DNA from: Verrucomicrobiaceae bacterium
GTDB taxonomy: Bacteria; Verrucomicrobiota; Verrucomicrobiia; Verrucomicrobiales; Verrucomicrobiaceae
Reading direction: 5' to 3'
DNA: 35,651 bases
Assembly (NCBI GenBank): GCA_947507875.1
Contig: CANNQP010000038.1
Coordinates: 1 to 35,651, forward strand
The notes below the pieces were generated by a model, which did not search any database, was not told the DNA's origin, and saw only the letters and a program-made list of their open reading frames with translations. Of this stretch, positions 26,771 to 35,198 are shown piece by piece. The position numbers were made by a program, and so were the translations under genes. The stretch's first letter is position 1. Each line of letters begins with the position of its first letter.

Positions 26771-27778
26771 TCACTGAGCGGAGGCGAGACCGCCTCCGCT
26801 TGCTTTTGTCAGTCCCCAGCTCATCAGCAGCCGCGCATCTTCCCAGATGTACCCCGTCTTGGTGCCCAGTTGTATGAGGATCACATTTCGGCCATGGCTG
26901 GTGGCGCTCGAGATAAGGCAGCGACCACTGGCATTGGTGTAGCCAGTTTTCATGCCGTTGCATTCGGGCATCACACCCAGCAGATGGTTTGTGTTCTTGA
27001 GCGTCACGGTGCGTCCATCACGGCGAGTGAAAGTGTAGTAGTTGCGGCGCACGGCATCGCGGATCACGGGCTGGCGATAGGCTGCCATGGCGATGCGGGC
27101 CATGTCTCTCGCTGTGGAATGTTGTCCACCGACCGTTAGGCCATGGGCGTTGTAAAAGCGGCTGTTGGTGCAGCCCAGTGACCTTGCCTTGGCGGTCATT
27201 TTGGCCGCAAAGGCCGCTGTGCTGCCGGCATTGTCACGCGCTAGCACATTGGCCACATCGTTGCAGCTTTTGATCAAAAAAGCGTAAAGCAGATGCCGCC
27301 GGGTGTAGCTATCGCCAGGGCGCAGGCCTAGCACCGTAGGCTCTACCCGCACGTCGGAGGCCTGCACGGTCACTCGTTTGTCCAAATTGCCTGCATCCAG
27401 CACGACCAGTGCCGTCAGGATCTTCTGGGTGCTCGCCACGGAGCGAGGTGTTTCTGTCGCACGGCCTGCTAGATGGCGGCCGGTGTTGGCATCAATCAGC
27501 AGATAGGAGGCCGCCCGGATGGTGGGTGCGCCTGTTGGCATCGCCGTTAGTGTGGATTCCGTGCCGAGATCGTAGCCCAAGTTCGCTGAGGATGGTACTG
27601 AGGGCACGACGGCATAAGCCGAATGGCTGGCGTAGGGCAGGGATGGCGAACTCAGGCGCGAGACGTTGCCTTGTACCCAGCCAGCACATGCAGAGCTAAG
27701 GAGAGGCATGGCAGCGATGAGGAGACGGGCAAAAGCACGATGAAGCATGATTCGTGAGGAGATGGCTGCATTTTTCAT
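26771..27778 (-). CDS. D-alanyl-D-alanine carboxypeptidase, peptidase family S11
   Basis: 335 residues from the ATG at 27778. The family trims the terminal D-Ala from peptidoglycan pentapeptides in the periplasm. All three active-site motifs are present: S116-T-Q-K119 (SxxK), S171-C-N173 (SxN) and K277-T-G279 (KTG). An N-terminal signal segment runs to about residue 30; the following Cys31 (LLSSAC) resembles a lipobox but has Ser at -3, so lipidation is uncertain. Only about 55 residues follow KTG, so the C-terminal beta domain of PBP5/DacA is missing. The frame extends upstream to a TTG at 27799, and another ATG exists at 27748; 27778 gives the better signal peptide. It is divergent from a peptidoglycan amidase gene and convergent with guaB. 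Confidence 0.92.
   Translation of the reverse strand: MKNAAISSRIMLHRAFARLLIAAMPLLSSACAGWVQGNVSRLSSPSLPYASHSAYAVVPSVPSSANLGYDLGTESTLTAMPTGAPTIRAASYLLIDANTGRHLAGRATETPRSVASTQKILTALVVLDAGNLDKRVTVQASDVRVEPTVLGLRPGDSYTRRHLLYAFLIKSCNDVANVLARDNAGSTAAFAAKMTAKARSLGCTNSRFYNAHGLTVGGQHSTARDMARIAMAAYRQPVIRDAVRRNYYTFTRRDGRTVTLKNTNHLLGVMPECNGMKTGYTNASGRCLISSATSHGRNVILIQLGTKTGYIWEDARLLMSWGLTKASGGGLASAQ
26777..26806 (+). terminator. guaB terminator inside the convergent carboxypeptidase gene
   Basis: AGCGGAGGCG (26777-26786) and CGCCTCCGCT (26791-26800) form a perfect 10-bp GC-rich stem with an AGAC loop, followed by TGCTTTTG. It lies 21 bp after the guaB stop. On the minus strand the same bases encode the Ser-Gly-Gly-Gly-Leu-Ala-Ser-Ala tail of the convergent gene, and no T-run follows there, so it is best oriented for guaB. 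Confidence 0.75.
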
Positions 27779-27958
27779 GCCACTCAAGAGCGGTGTCAAC
27801 CCACGGTGGTGTGGCGTTCATGGCGATGAACAAACGATGGGTCAAAAGAAGCCTCCTTTAGCAAAGGCCCGGTGCCAAAACTTAAGTGACGTGTTTCGTT
27901 GAAAAAGAGCGCAGGCTGGCCTTTGCAAAAAGAATGGCAACGCCATAATGCGGACGTC
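27779..27958. other. Divergent intergenic region between two peptidoglycan genes
   Basis: 180 bp lie between the carboxypeptidase (minus) and amidase (plus). It holds a small dyad CCTTT-AGC-AAAGG (27855-27867). On the minus strand TTGACA (27799-27794) is a perfect -35 hexamer but lacks a convincing -10. No ORF with coding character is seen. Confidence 0.4.
27922..27949 (+). promoter_or_regulatory. Candidate promoter of the amidase gene
   Basis: TTTGCA (27922-27927) and CATAAT (27944-27949) are separated by 16 bp; the -10 matches TATAAT in five of six positions. A start about 7 bp later would leave almost no leader before the ATG at 27959, consistent with the lack of a Shine-Dalgarno. It could also be chance. 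Confidence 0.25.
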
Positions 27959-28705
27959 ATGTTCACGCGTTGCGCCAGATTCGCCCTTCCTGCGCTTTTG
28001 ACGGCTGCCGTCATTATCGTTGCCTGTTCTACACCGACCAACCATTCTCGTATTGCTAGTTGGGAGGCTCGTTACCGGGATGCCTTCCTTGGCCGCGTGA
28101 CCCCCATGCAGCTGCTAGGAGAAGTGAACATGCGCATGGATTTGATCACTGCGGGTACTGCGGGTCGCAAGATCTATCGGCCCATGAGTCCGCGTTACAT
28201 CACCATCCACAGCACGCAGAACTACAGCGGGGACGCTTTCAATCATGCCTTGGCACTGAAGCGTGGTGCCCTGCGTGCCACCAAGCGCAAGGGAGGTAAT
28301 CGCATCGGCTACCTGACTTGGCATTTCACCGTTCAGGAAAACATAGCCATCCAGCATCTGCCTTGCCGTGAGCAGGGCGAGCACGCGGACTTTGATGGCC
28401 CTGGTAACAATTACAGCATTGGCATCGAGATGTGTGAGCATCGCGGTAATGACATCGCACTGACTATCGACAAAACGGCCCGTCTCGCTGCTTATCTGAT
28501 GTACACGTATAACATTCCACTCAGCCACGTGGTGCCACATTACCACTGGCCACGCATCAGCCCTTATATCAAAGATCCGCACAAAAACTGCCCGCATTTT
28601 CTGATGGATGCCGGCCGACCACGCGGCACTTGGCAGTGGTTCCTGAATCGAGTGAACCTGCATTACAATCGCCTCATTCCAGGCCCCGCTACCCCATTGG
28701 GCTAA
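27959..28705 (+). CDS. Lipoprotein N-acetylmuramoyl-L-alanine amidase (Amidase_2 family)
   Basis: 248 residues from the ATG at 27959. The enzyme family cleaves the bond between MurNAc and L-Ala in peptidoglycan, using zinc. This start gives a short basic segment, a hydrophobic stretch and a good lipobox I-V-A-C with Cys23, so the protein should be lipid-anchored. The frame is open further upstream to 27899, but that would bury the signal. Amidase_2 landmarks are TIHST (His84), YLTWHFTV (His122), IGIEMCEH (residues 154-161), and PHYHW followed by KNCPHFL (His194 or His196, and Cys211), giving the usual His/His/Cys zinc set. The next gene starts 4 bp after the stop, implying co-transcription. 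Together with the divergent carboxypeptidase it forms a small cell-wall cluster. Confidence 0.88.
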   Translation: MFTRCARFALPALLTAAVIIVACSTPTNHSRIASWEARYRDAFLGRVTPMQLLGEVNMRMDLITAGTAGRKIYRPMSPRYITIHSTQNYSGDAFNHALALKRGALRATKRKGGNRIGYLTWHFTVQENIAIQHLPCREQGEHADFDGPGNNYSIGIEMCEHRGNDIALTIDKTARLAAYLMYTYNIPLSHVVPHYHWPRISPYIKDPHKNCPHFLMDAGRPRGTWQWFLNRVNLHYNRLIPGPATPLG

Positions 28706-28709
28706 TGCC

Positions 28710-29609
28710 ATGAAACTGCACTTGGCGATCCTTTTCCTCTGCCAGGTCGCCCTGTCGCAGGCGGCTGAACCCGTGCCTCTGCGGGCAGAGTTGGCCGCTA
28801 CACTCCAGGATCGGCGCATCCAGGAAAGCTCTGGCCTAGCGCGCAGTCTGCGCCACGCTGATGTCTTCTGGACATTGAATGATTCCGGAAACGATCCCTG
28901 CCTTTTTGCTATCGACAAGACTGGTAAGACGCGCGCCAAGGTGCGCCTGCCAGACGCGGTCAATTTTGACTGGGAAGACATCGCCTCTGCGCGCAACGCA
29001 GACGGCACGCCCTCGCTCTATATCGCGGATATTGGGGATAACCTGCACGTTCGCGCCTCTATCACGGTTTACGAGCTGCCCGAGCCAGATTTGCCTGCCA
29101 ATCCTGACAAAGAAGTCCGCTCTGCCCACCCTCTGCTCTGGCAGGCCCGATACCCGGCAGGGCGACCAGACGCGGAGACTCTGCTGGTTCACCCGAAGAC
29201 GCGTCAAATGTTCATTGTTACTAAAGACCCCGAAGGTCACAGCATCGTCTATGCCTTTCCGACCACTCAGCCCAGCGTTTCTGGGAAGCCTTTGGTTTTG
29301 GAAAAAGTCACTGCCCTGGAGTTCCCCGTCCGAGCTCGCGAAGGCAAGCGTCCGCACCACGCGTGCATGACCACGGCAGGTGATATCTCACCAGATGGGA
29401 ACCGCCTTATCATCGCCACTTACAGCTATCTCCATGAGTGGACATGGGCTCCGGGCCAACCCCTTGCAGAAGCTCTGGCAAAACCAGCCCGTCTGCTGCT
29501 GCCACCCATCACCGCCCAGATGGAAGGCGTCTGCTACGATGCCGACAGCTCCAATCTTTGGTTTACCAGCGAGCGCTTACCTACCCCCTTGTATCAAGTG
29601 CGTCGCTAG
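28710..29609 (+). CDS. Secreted propeller-like protein of unknown function
   Basis: 299 residues. A cleavable signal peptide is evident (residues 1-18, cleavage near SQA-AE). I recognise a recurring but functionally unnamed pattern: ESSGLARS, FWTLNDSGN (53-61), DWEDIA (87-92), YIADIGDN (104-111), then DAETLLVHP, ISPDGNRLIIATY and MEGVCYD. These short strand-loop units with Asp/Asn-rich turns look like a beta-propeller, possibly calcium-binding, of the kind seen in esterase-like/phytase-like and SdiA-regulated proteins. It begins 4 bp after the amidase stop, so it is probably its operon partner and acts in the periplasm or outside. No catalytic residues can be assigned. Confidence 0.75.
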   Translation: MKLHLAILFLCQVALSQAAEPVPLRAELAATLQDRRIQESSGLARSLRHADVFWTLNDSGNDPCLFAIDKTGKTRAKVRLPDAVNFDWEDIASARNADGTPSLYIADIGDNLHVRASITVYELPEPDLPANPDKEVRSAHPLLWQARYPAGRPDAETLLVHPKTRQMFIVTKDPEGHSIVYAFPTTQPSVSGKPLVLEKVTALEFPVRAREGKRPHHACMTTAGDISPDGNRLIIATYSYLHEWTWAPGQPLAEALAKPARLLLPPITAQMEGVCYDADSSNLWFTSERLPTPLYQVRR

Positions 29610-29684
29610 AGCTGCTGCCCCTTCGACCCCGCCGCCCGCGCTAACTTTACTTTCATCCTGTCGTCTATCTTTACCGTCGCATCC

Positions 29685-31292
29685 ATGCCGAAACCCTCGC
29701 TGCTCGTCCTCTGTCTGCTGTTCCTTCTCGCGGCTTGGAATCTGATTCAAGGCGGCGGACTGAGTTCCAATCTGGGAGGCGATCCCGATGAGCCCGCTCA
29801 TGCCGTGACGAGCCTCATGGTGCGCGATTACCTCGCGGGCGGTTTTCTGCAAAATCCGGCCAGCTTCGCCAAGCGCTACTACGCTGACTTCCCGAAGGTC
29901 GCCCTCGGCCACTACCCTCCGGGTTACTACCTGCTGGGCGGCCTGGCCCTGCTGGTCTGGCCGCAGCCCGTTACGCTGATCGTGCTTCAGGCAGTGCTGG
30001 CTTTCATGCTTGGCCTGCTGACCTGGCGGCTAGGCAGGCATCTGGTTTCCGAAGTGGCAGCCGTCGCTGCGGCGGCCGTCGTCATCCTCTTGCCGTTGAT
30101 GGCAAAGATCCAGTCTCACGCCATGGCGGATCTTATGCTTGGAGTCTTGGTCTGCCTCAGCGCAGCAGCTTGGGTGCGCTTTCTCCAAGCCCCCAAGGCT
30201 GCGTCCGCACTCGCCTTTGGATTCCTGGCCGCTGCGGCCATCCTGACCAAGGGCTCCGCCCTGATGCTCGGGGCCGTGCCTGTGTTCAGCATCCTCTTGC
30301 TGCGGCGTTGGGACTTGCTGAAAAACGGGCGCTGGTGGCTTGCGGGCGTGCCGGTGGGACTGCTGGCCTTTCCTTGGATGCTGCTCACGGCCAAAATCAC
30401 CCGCGAAGGCATGGTGGACACCACCCTGTCCGCTTTCCTGCGCGAAGCCGTGCCTGCCTACCTTCAAGAATGGCGGGAAAGCCATGGCCTGCTGCTCATG
30501 GGGCTGGCGCTTGCCGGACTGCTGGCGCTCGTCATTCGCGCCTTGCATCGACGCTTGTCGGAGTCGCAGGCAGTGTTGCTTTCTTTGTTAGGGGGTGGAG
30601 CTGCGATTCTGCTGCTAGTGCCCGCAGGCATCACCTCGCGTTACCTCGCACCGCTCGTGCCTGCCTTGGCGATTGTGGCCGCCATCGGAGCTGAGCTACT
30701 TCTACCGCGTCTGATGGCTTTCGTGGCTTTCATTCCTGCGGACTTCCGGCGGCTGGCAGCCTGGGCCACGGTGCCGTTGTTCGTCGCTGCAAGCACCGCA
30801 CAACCCTGGATGAACTACTGGCCCAAGGCGGTGCATGGCTTCAGCGAGGCCGTCACGCATGCGCTGCCGGCCACGGCCAAGGCCACACCAAGCGCCCAGG
30901 CCCACTGGCTGGTCAGCTCGGATCCGCGCGGGGAAGGGGCCATCATCGCCGAGGCCGCCTTTCGCCTGCCAGCGCGCGCTCCCTCGACCCTGCGCATTCA
31001 TCGCGCCAGCAAGGATCTTGCCGTCAGTGATTGGATGGGCCGCGGCTACCAGATGGCCGCCCGTACGGAGGCTGACCTGCTCGCTCGACTGGACGAACTG
31101 CACGTCAGCGCGGTCTTTCTCGATCAGTCGATGCGCGAAAGCCAGCGCGTTGGCCATCATGACTTGCTCCAGCGTGCCCTGCGCTCTGTGCCTGACCGCT
31201 GGCAGCTCACGCAGACCGTGCCCATCACGCGTCTGCTGTGGGAAAAAGGCGAACTGCAGGTGTATCAACGCACGACTTCTGCCTCCAGGTGA
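29685..31292 (+). CDS. GT39/PMT-like integral membrane glycosyltransferase
   Basis: 535 residues with about ten or more hydrophobic membrane segments. GT-C glycosyltransferases move a sugar from a polyprenyl-phosphate carrier to protein or glycolipid on the outer face of the membrane. The first helix is followed by an acidic loop with D33-P-D35-E36, the expected GT-C catalytic/metal site, then a HYPPGYY motif (residues 76-82) that is common in bacterial GT39/ArnT-like proteins. The C-terminal 150 residues form a soluble periplasmic part. The gene starts 75 bp after the previous one and ends 47 bp before the next, with no terminator seen on either side. Donor and acceptor are unknown. Glycosylation of surface proteins such as the giant protein is possible but unsupported. 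Confidence 0.8.
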   Translation: MPKPSLLVLCLLFLLAAWNLIQGGGLSSNLGGDPDEPAHAVTSLMVRDYLAGGFLQNPASFAKRYYADFPKVALGHYPPGYYLLGGLALLVWPQPVTLIVLQAVLAFMLGLLTWRLGRHLVSEVAAVAAAAVVILLPLMAKIQSHAMADLMLGVLVCLSAAAWVRFLQAPKAASALAFGFLAAAAILTKGSALMLGAVPVFSILLLRRWDLLKNGRWWLAGVPVGLLAFPWMLLTAKITREGMVDTTLSAFLREAVPAYLQEWRESHGLLLMGLALAGLLALVIRALHRRLSESQAVLLSLLGGGAAILLLVPAGITSRYLAPLVPALAIVAAIGAELLLPRLMAFVAFIPADFRRLAAWATVPLFVAASTAQPWMNYWPKAVHGFSEAVTHALPATAKATPSAQAHWLVSSDPRGEGAIIAEAAFRLPARAPSTLRIHRASKDLAVSDWMGRGYQMAARTEADLLARLDELHVSAVFLDQSMRESQRVGHHDLLQRALRSVPDRWQLTQTVPITRLLWEKGELQVYQRTTSASR

Positions 31293-31339
31293 GCTGTGGG
31301 CTGAAAGGATGTCGCGCTCCGCGTTGATTCCTGAGTGCC

Positions 31340-34261
31340 ATGCATCGTCTTTTGATTCTCCTGCTTGTCTTTGCCACCAGCGCCCGCGCCCAGATGGCGA
31401 ATCAACCGCCTGTGCCACGTTGGATTGGCCTGTCGAAAGCCAGCGGTCAGGCTTCGATGGAGGTACGCTTTGAGCAAAAGGGCGCGCTGCTCAAAGCCAT
31501 CCTCCTGCTCGCCTGTGGCAGCGAGACGCAGGTCACGCTGAATGGCCGGGCAGTCCGCCAGGTGCCTGCCACGCACGATCAACCTGCCGTCAGCCTGGAT
31601 TTGACCTCGCAGGTCGCTCAGGGAGACAATGTGCTGCGCCTGAAGGCCAATGCTCCGCGCATCGCCGCCTTGCTGGAGCTGAATGGTGACCTTGCCGCTG
31701 TCCGTTGGATCGTCACGGATGCAGCCTGGACCTCGCCGGATGGCAAAGTGATCGACCTTGGCCCGGTCGATGCCACGGGTGCTGTGAATCCCTTTGATCT
31801 CAAGAAAACCTTCGATGCCTACAACTCCTGGCAGCTTGCCAAACCGGGCGCTCAGAGTCAGGCCACAGATCCGGCGAGCTTCACGGTTCCCGATGGCTTC
31901 CGCGTGCAGCTGGTGCGCTCCGCCCAACCTGGTGAGGATTCCTGGGTGGCCATGGCCTTCGATCCACAGGGTGGCATCACCCTGGCGCGTGAAAAGAAGG
32001 GCCTGCTCCGCTTTGACCCGAAATCAGGCCGCATGGCGGAGGTGGAAAAAAGCCTGCTGGAATGCCGCGGCCTGCTGCACGCGCATGGTGTGCTTTATGC
32101 CAATGCCAACAACACGAAAGCCCTCTTCCGCCTGCGCGATGCAGACGGCGATGGCGTGTTTGAGCAAAAGGAAGAGCTCATGCGCACCGAGGGTGGTGTG
32201 GGCCATGGGAGAAATCACATCAAGTTAGGCCCGGATGGCCGAATCTGGATCGCCCATGGAAACAACGTCTTGTTGCCCAGCCCGCTCTCGCCCCGCTCGC
32301 CGCTGAAAAACTATGCCTGGGACCAGGTGCTGCCGAACCCCTGGGATGCGAGCATGTTTGACGGCACCGCCGAGATGCCCGCCGGGCACATCCTCGCCTA
32401 CGATCCCGCCACGGGCAGCATCGAGCTCGTCGCAGGCGGCCTGCGCAACCCGCTCGACATCGCCTTCAACCGCGAGGGCGAGCTTTTCACCTATGATGCG
32501 GACATGGAGCGCGATGTCGGCGCACCCTGGTACATGCCCACGCGCGTGCTCCATGTCGTCTCCGGCGCGGACTTCGGCTGGCGGCGTGGCACAGGCCGCT
32601 CTTCCGCGCTGCAGGTGGACACGTTGCCTGGCGTGGTGGACATCGGCCTTTCCTCGCCCACCGGTATCTGTTTTGGCCATGGGCTGAAGTTTCCTGCAAA
32701 GTATCAAGATGCCCTCTTCATCCTCGACTGGAGCTATGGGCGCATCATCGCCGTGCATCTCCAGGAAAAAGGCGCGAGCTACACAGGCAACCAGGAGACC
32801 TTCATCTCAGGACGTCCGCTGAATGTCACCGATGCCGCCGTGGGACCTGATGGCGCGCTGTGGTTCACTACCGGCGGGCGCGGCACGCAGAGCGGCCTGT
32901 ATCGCATTGAGTTCATGGGTGAATTGCCAGCCCAGGCAGACCTCGCTGGCCGCCCTGACGCCAGTGCGAGGCAATCGAGGGCGTTGCGGCATCGGCTAGA
33001 GGCATGGCATGGCGAAGTGCCAGCGTCACAACGTGCGGAAGCGCTCGCGACGGCGCTTCCTGCGTTGGATCATGACGATCGCTTCATCCGCCATGCCGCG
33101 CGTCTGGCACTGGAGGCACTGCCGATCGACTTGTGGAAAAAAGAGCTGCTGGAGGAGTCCACCGGTTGGCGGGCCATTCTCGGCAGCCTCGCCTTGGCAC
33201 GTGTCGGTGGCGCAGGGGAGTTGACTGGCCTTTTGGCGAGGCTGACTTCGCTGCCCTGGGCGCGGTTGAATGAAGAGCAGCAGCTGGCCACCCTTCGCAC
33301 GCTGAGTGTGTCCCTCGCACGGCTTGGCGAGCCATCAGCAGAGTCCAGGGTGGCTCTGCTGCGCTGGCTGGAGCCGCTTTACCCGGCTGAAAGCCGTGAG
33401 CTGAACCAAGAGCTTTGCCGCTTGCTGATTCGCCTGGAGTCCAAGGCCGTGCTCGCTGCGTCGCTGAGGTTGTTGCAAAAAGCCACCGCCAGCGAGGATC
33501 TGCTTTTTTATCCCGTGCAGCTCCGCCTGCTCAAAGAAGGCTGGACCCTGGAGGCGCGCCGCAAGGTCTTTGAGGCCCTGAACCGCGCGGAAGAGCACAA
33601 CGGCTCCAGCACCTACTTCAAGGCCATCCAGGACACGCGCAGTGAGATGGCCGCAGCCCTGCCACCCGAGCAGATGACCGCCCTGGCCGCCATCATCCAC
33701 CCGCCGAAACCTGTCGTCCTTTCGCCACACGCCATGCCCAGCCACACCTTCCGCGTGTGGAAGCTAGAGGATCTGGAGCCTCGCTTGGCCGAGGTGGCTC
33801 GTGGCCGATCTTTTGAAAATGGACGTGCCGCAGCCATCGCCGCGCAGTGCGTCTTTTGCCACACGATGAGCCCCGACCGCAGCCTGCCTGCTGGGCTGTT
33901 TGGCCCTGAACTCGTCCAGGTGTCCGCCCGTTTTGGCCGACGCGACCTGCTCGACCACATCCTGAACCCCTCCAAGGTCGTCGATGAAAAGTTCCGCTTC
34001 GTCACCGTCACCACCGCCGATGGCAAAACCACCACCGGCAGCCTGGAAAGCGAAGATGACGAGCGCCTGGTGCTGAAGCCGAACCCGCTCTCGCCGGACG
34101 TCGTCGAGGTGGGAAAAAGCATGATCAAAACGCGCAGCATCACCGAGACCTCTCCCATGCCCGCCGGGCTGCTGAACGCGCTGAAGGCGGAGCAAATCCT
34201 CGACCTCCTGGCCTTCATCGAAGCCAGCGGTGATGCGGGCAAGCCCAACTTCAAGCCCTAG
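31340..34261 (+). CDS. PVC-type membrane-bound dehydrogenase with HEAT-like region and cytochrome c domain
   Basis: 973 residues. Layout: signal peptide (1-17, ARA-Q); a galactose-binding-like beta-sandwich (about 25-150); a sorbosone/glucose-dehydrogenase-type six-bladed propeller (about 185-545, starting VPDGFRVQLV, with DADGDGVFEQKEE and ADFGWRRGTGR); a helical HEAT-like region (about 550-790); and a heme-binding domain of the Pirellula/Verrucomicrobium type at the C-terminus with C837-V-F-C840-H841. The late motifs LNPSKVVDEKF, TTTGSLESEDDERLVLK and SPMPAGLLNAL are typical of that domain. The family is highly expanded in Planctomycetes and Verrucomicrobia and is thought to oxidise sugars or similar substrates, passing electrons to the heme. 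The substrate is not known. The distal heme ligand may be the Met of SPMPAG. Confidence 0.9.
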   Translation: MHRLLILLLVFATSARAQMANQPPVPRWIGLSKASGQASMEVRFEQKGALLKAILLLACGSETQVTLNGRAVRQVPATHDQPAVSLDLTSQVAQGDNVLRLKANAPRIAALLELNGDLAAVRWIVTDAAWTSPDGKVIDLGPVDATGAVNPFDLKKTFDAYNSWQLAKPGAQSQATDPASFTVPDGFRVQLVRSAQPGEDSWVAMAFDPQGGITLAREKKGLLRFDPKSGRMAEVEKSLLECRGLLHAHGVLYANANNTKALFRLRDADGDGVFEQKEELMRTEGGVGHGRNHIKLGPDGRIWIAHGNNVLLPSPLSPRSPLKNYAWDQVLPNPWDASMFDGTAEMPAGHILAYDPATGSIELVAGGLRNPLDIAFNREGELFTYDADMERDVGAPWYMPTRVLHVVSGADFGWRRGTGRSSALQVDTLPGVVDIGLSSPTGICFGHGLKFPAKYQDALFILDWSYGRIIAVHLQEKGASYTGNQETFISGRPLNVTDAAVGPDGALWFTTGGRGTQSGLYRIEFMGELPAQADLAGRPDASARQSRALRHRLEAWHGEVPASQRAEALATALPALDHDDRFIRHAARLALEALPIDLWKKELLEESTGWRAILGSLALARVGGAGELTGLLARLTSLPWARLNEEQQLATLRTLSVSLARLGEPSAESRVALLRWLEPLYPAESRELNQELCRLLIRLESKAVLAASLRLLQKATASEDLLFYPVQLRLLKEGWTLEARRKVFEALNRAEEHNGSSTYFKAIQDTRSEMAAALPPEQMTALAAIIHPPKPVVLSPHAMPSHTFRVWKLEDLEPRLAEVARGRSFENGRAAAIAAQCVFCHTMSPDRSLPAGLFGPELVQVSARFGRRDLLDHILNPSKVVDEKFRFVTVTTADGKTTTGSLESEDDERLVLKPNPLSPDVVEVGKSMIKTRSITETSPMPAGLLNALKAEQILDLLAFIEASGDAGKPNFKP

Positions 34262-34309
34262 CCAGATCGACTCAGAGGTGCAGCCGCCAAACTGAGAAAA
34301 TCGCCGCGC

Positions 34310-34329
34310 GGTCCTCTTGCAAGAAGACC
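34310..34329. other. Hairpin in the leader of rsuA
   Basis: GGTCCTCTT (34310-34318) and AAGAAGACC (34321-34329) are inverted repeats with one mismatch, ending 22 bp before the rsuA ATG. No T-run follows, so it is not a clear intrinsic terminator. It may be a weak end signal for the preceding gene or a leader structure. Confidence 0.3.
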
Positions 34330-34351
34330 CGAGCGCGTCCCTTTGCGAGCC

Positions 34352-35044
34352 ATGAAACTCGACCGCCTCATCGCCAAGCACCGCTTCCTGGGCCGTGCCG
34401 AGGCGCATCGGTGCATCACCGCAGGCCGGGTGCGGGTCGATGGCCACGTGGTTACGGAGAACCAGCATGAGGTCGATCGCTTCATGCAGGTGCGGTTGGA
34501 TGAAGAAACCGTGCAGCAGGCCCAGCGCGCGCTTTACCTCATGCTGCACAAGCCCGCCGGCGTCGTCAGCGCCACCCGGGATGCCGATCATGTGACCGTC
34601 ATCGACCTTATCGACGATCCCGACCGCGAAAGCCTGCACATCGCCGGGCGGCTGGACCGTGCTTCCACGGGCCTTTTGCTGCTAACCAACGATGGCCGCT
34701 GGTCGAAGCGCCTCATGGATGCCGCCTCCAAGGTTCCGAAAACCTATCTCGTCGTGGTCGATGCCGACATTCCTCCAGACGCGGTCGAACGTTTCGCCGC
34801 AGGCATGGAGTTTCAGCCAGAGGGGATCATCACCTTACCTGCTGAACTCTCTTTGCTCAGCCCACGCCAAGCTCGTGTTGTGTTGCACGAGGGCCGCCAT
34901 CATCAGATCAAGCGCATGTTGGGCCGCCTCGGCTGCCTTGTCACCTCCCTGCATCGGGAAAGCATCGGAGGCCTTTCGCTGCCCGACGAACTCGAACCCG
35001 GAAGCTGGCGTGCGCTGACCCCGGAGGAAATGGCACTGCTGTAG
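34352..35044 (+). CDS. rsuA: 16S rRNA pseudouridine(516) synthase
   Basis: 230 residues from ATG, essentially the length of E. coli RsuA (231). The enzyme converts U516 of 16S rRNA to pseudouridine in the cytoplasm. Seen: an N-terminal S4 RNA-binding domain (about residues 1-50, RLIAKHRF...AGRVRVDG), the LMLHKPAGVVSATRD entry motif, the catalytic GRLDRASTGLLLLTNDG motif with Asp102 (the same position as in E. coli RsuA), the KTYLV motif, and the C-terminal EGRHHQIKRM and LHRESIGGL motifs. The spacing fits RsuA better than RluB, RluE or RluF. A TTG at 34343 would add three residues, but the ATG is preferred. No Shine-Dalgarno is evident. A 16S target is inferred from subfamily resemblance. Confidence 0.9.
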   Translation: MKLDRLIAKHRFLGRAEAHRCITAGRVRVDGHVVTENQHEVDRFMQVRLDEETVQQAQRALYLMLHKPAGVVSATRDADHVTVIDLIDDPDRESLHIAGRLDRASTGLLLLTNDGRWSKRLMDAASKVPKTYLVVVDADIPPDAVERFAAGMEFQPEGIITLPAELSLLSPRQARVVLHEGRHHQIKRMLGRLGCLVTSLHRESIGGLSLPDELEPGSWRALTPEEMALL

Positions 35045-35198
35045 CGGAAGAGCCACGCCAGCAGCCGCTTCAACGAGCCTGGAGGTTGACAATGCTAGCC
35101 ATGCCTCAGCCAGTGACTGCCGCGCGCCTAAATCGCAACGCGCAAAATCGCCTTTCCCCCGTTGCCCGTAGCCGTATCCCTTTCAAAATCACGCTCTC
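35045..35198. other. Intergenic region before fumarase, with a possible small upstream ORF
   Basis: This holds GGAGG (35081-35085) followed after 6 bp by an ATG at 35092. That opens a 59-codon frame ending at 35271, which overlaps the fumarase start in another frame. A perfect TTGACA (35086-35091) also lies here but has no matching -10. The encoded peptide has no recognisable features, so I do not call it a gene. Confidence 0.3.

Noticed and set aside
27794..27799. TTGACA as the -35 box of the carboxypeptidase gene
   Set aside because: At 16-18 bp spacing only a poor -10 (AAAAAT) is found, and it falls inside the preferred coding start.
28115..29008. Open frame of 297 codons on the minus strand across the amidase and its neighbour
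   Set aside because: It spans two well-supported genes on the other strand and shows no domain or signal.
34271..34296. CTCAG/CTGAG inverted repeat as a terminator after the dehydrogenase
   Set aside because: The 5-bp arms have a 16-base loop and no T-run, so they are too weak to call.
33764..34639. Open frame of 291 codons on the minus strand across the dehydrogenase and rsuA
   Set aside because: It is antisense to conserved domains (heme-binding, S4), is low-complexity in composition, and is likely an artefact of high GC.
35086..35091. TTGACA as the -35 box of the fumarase gene
   Set aside because: No reasonable -10 lies 15-19 bp downstream; the sequence there is GC-rich.
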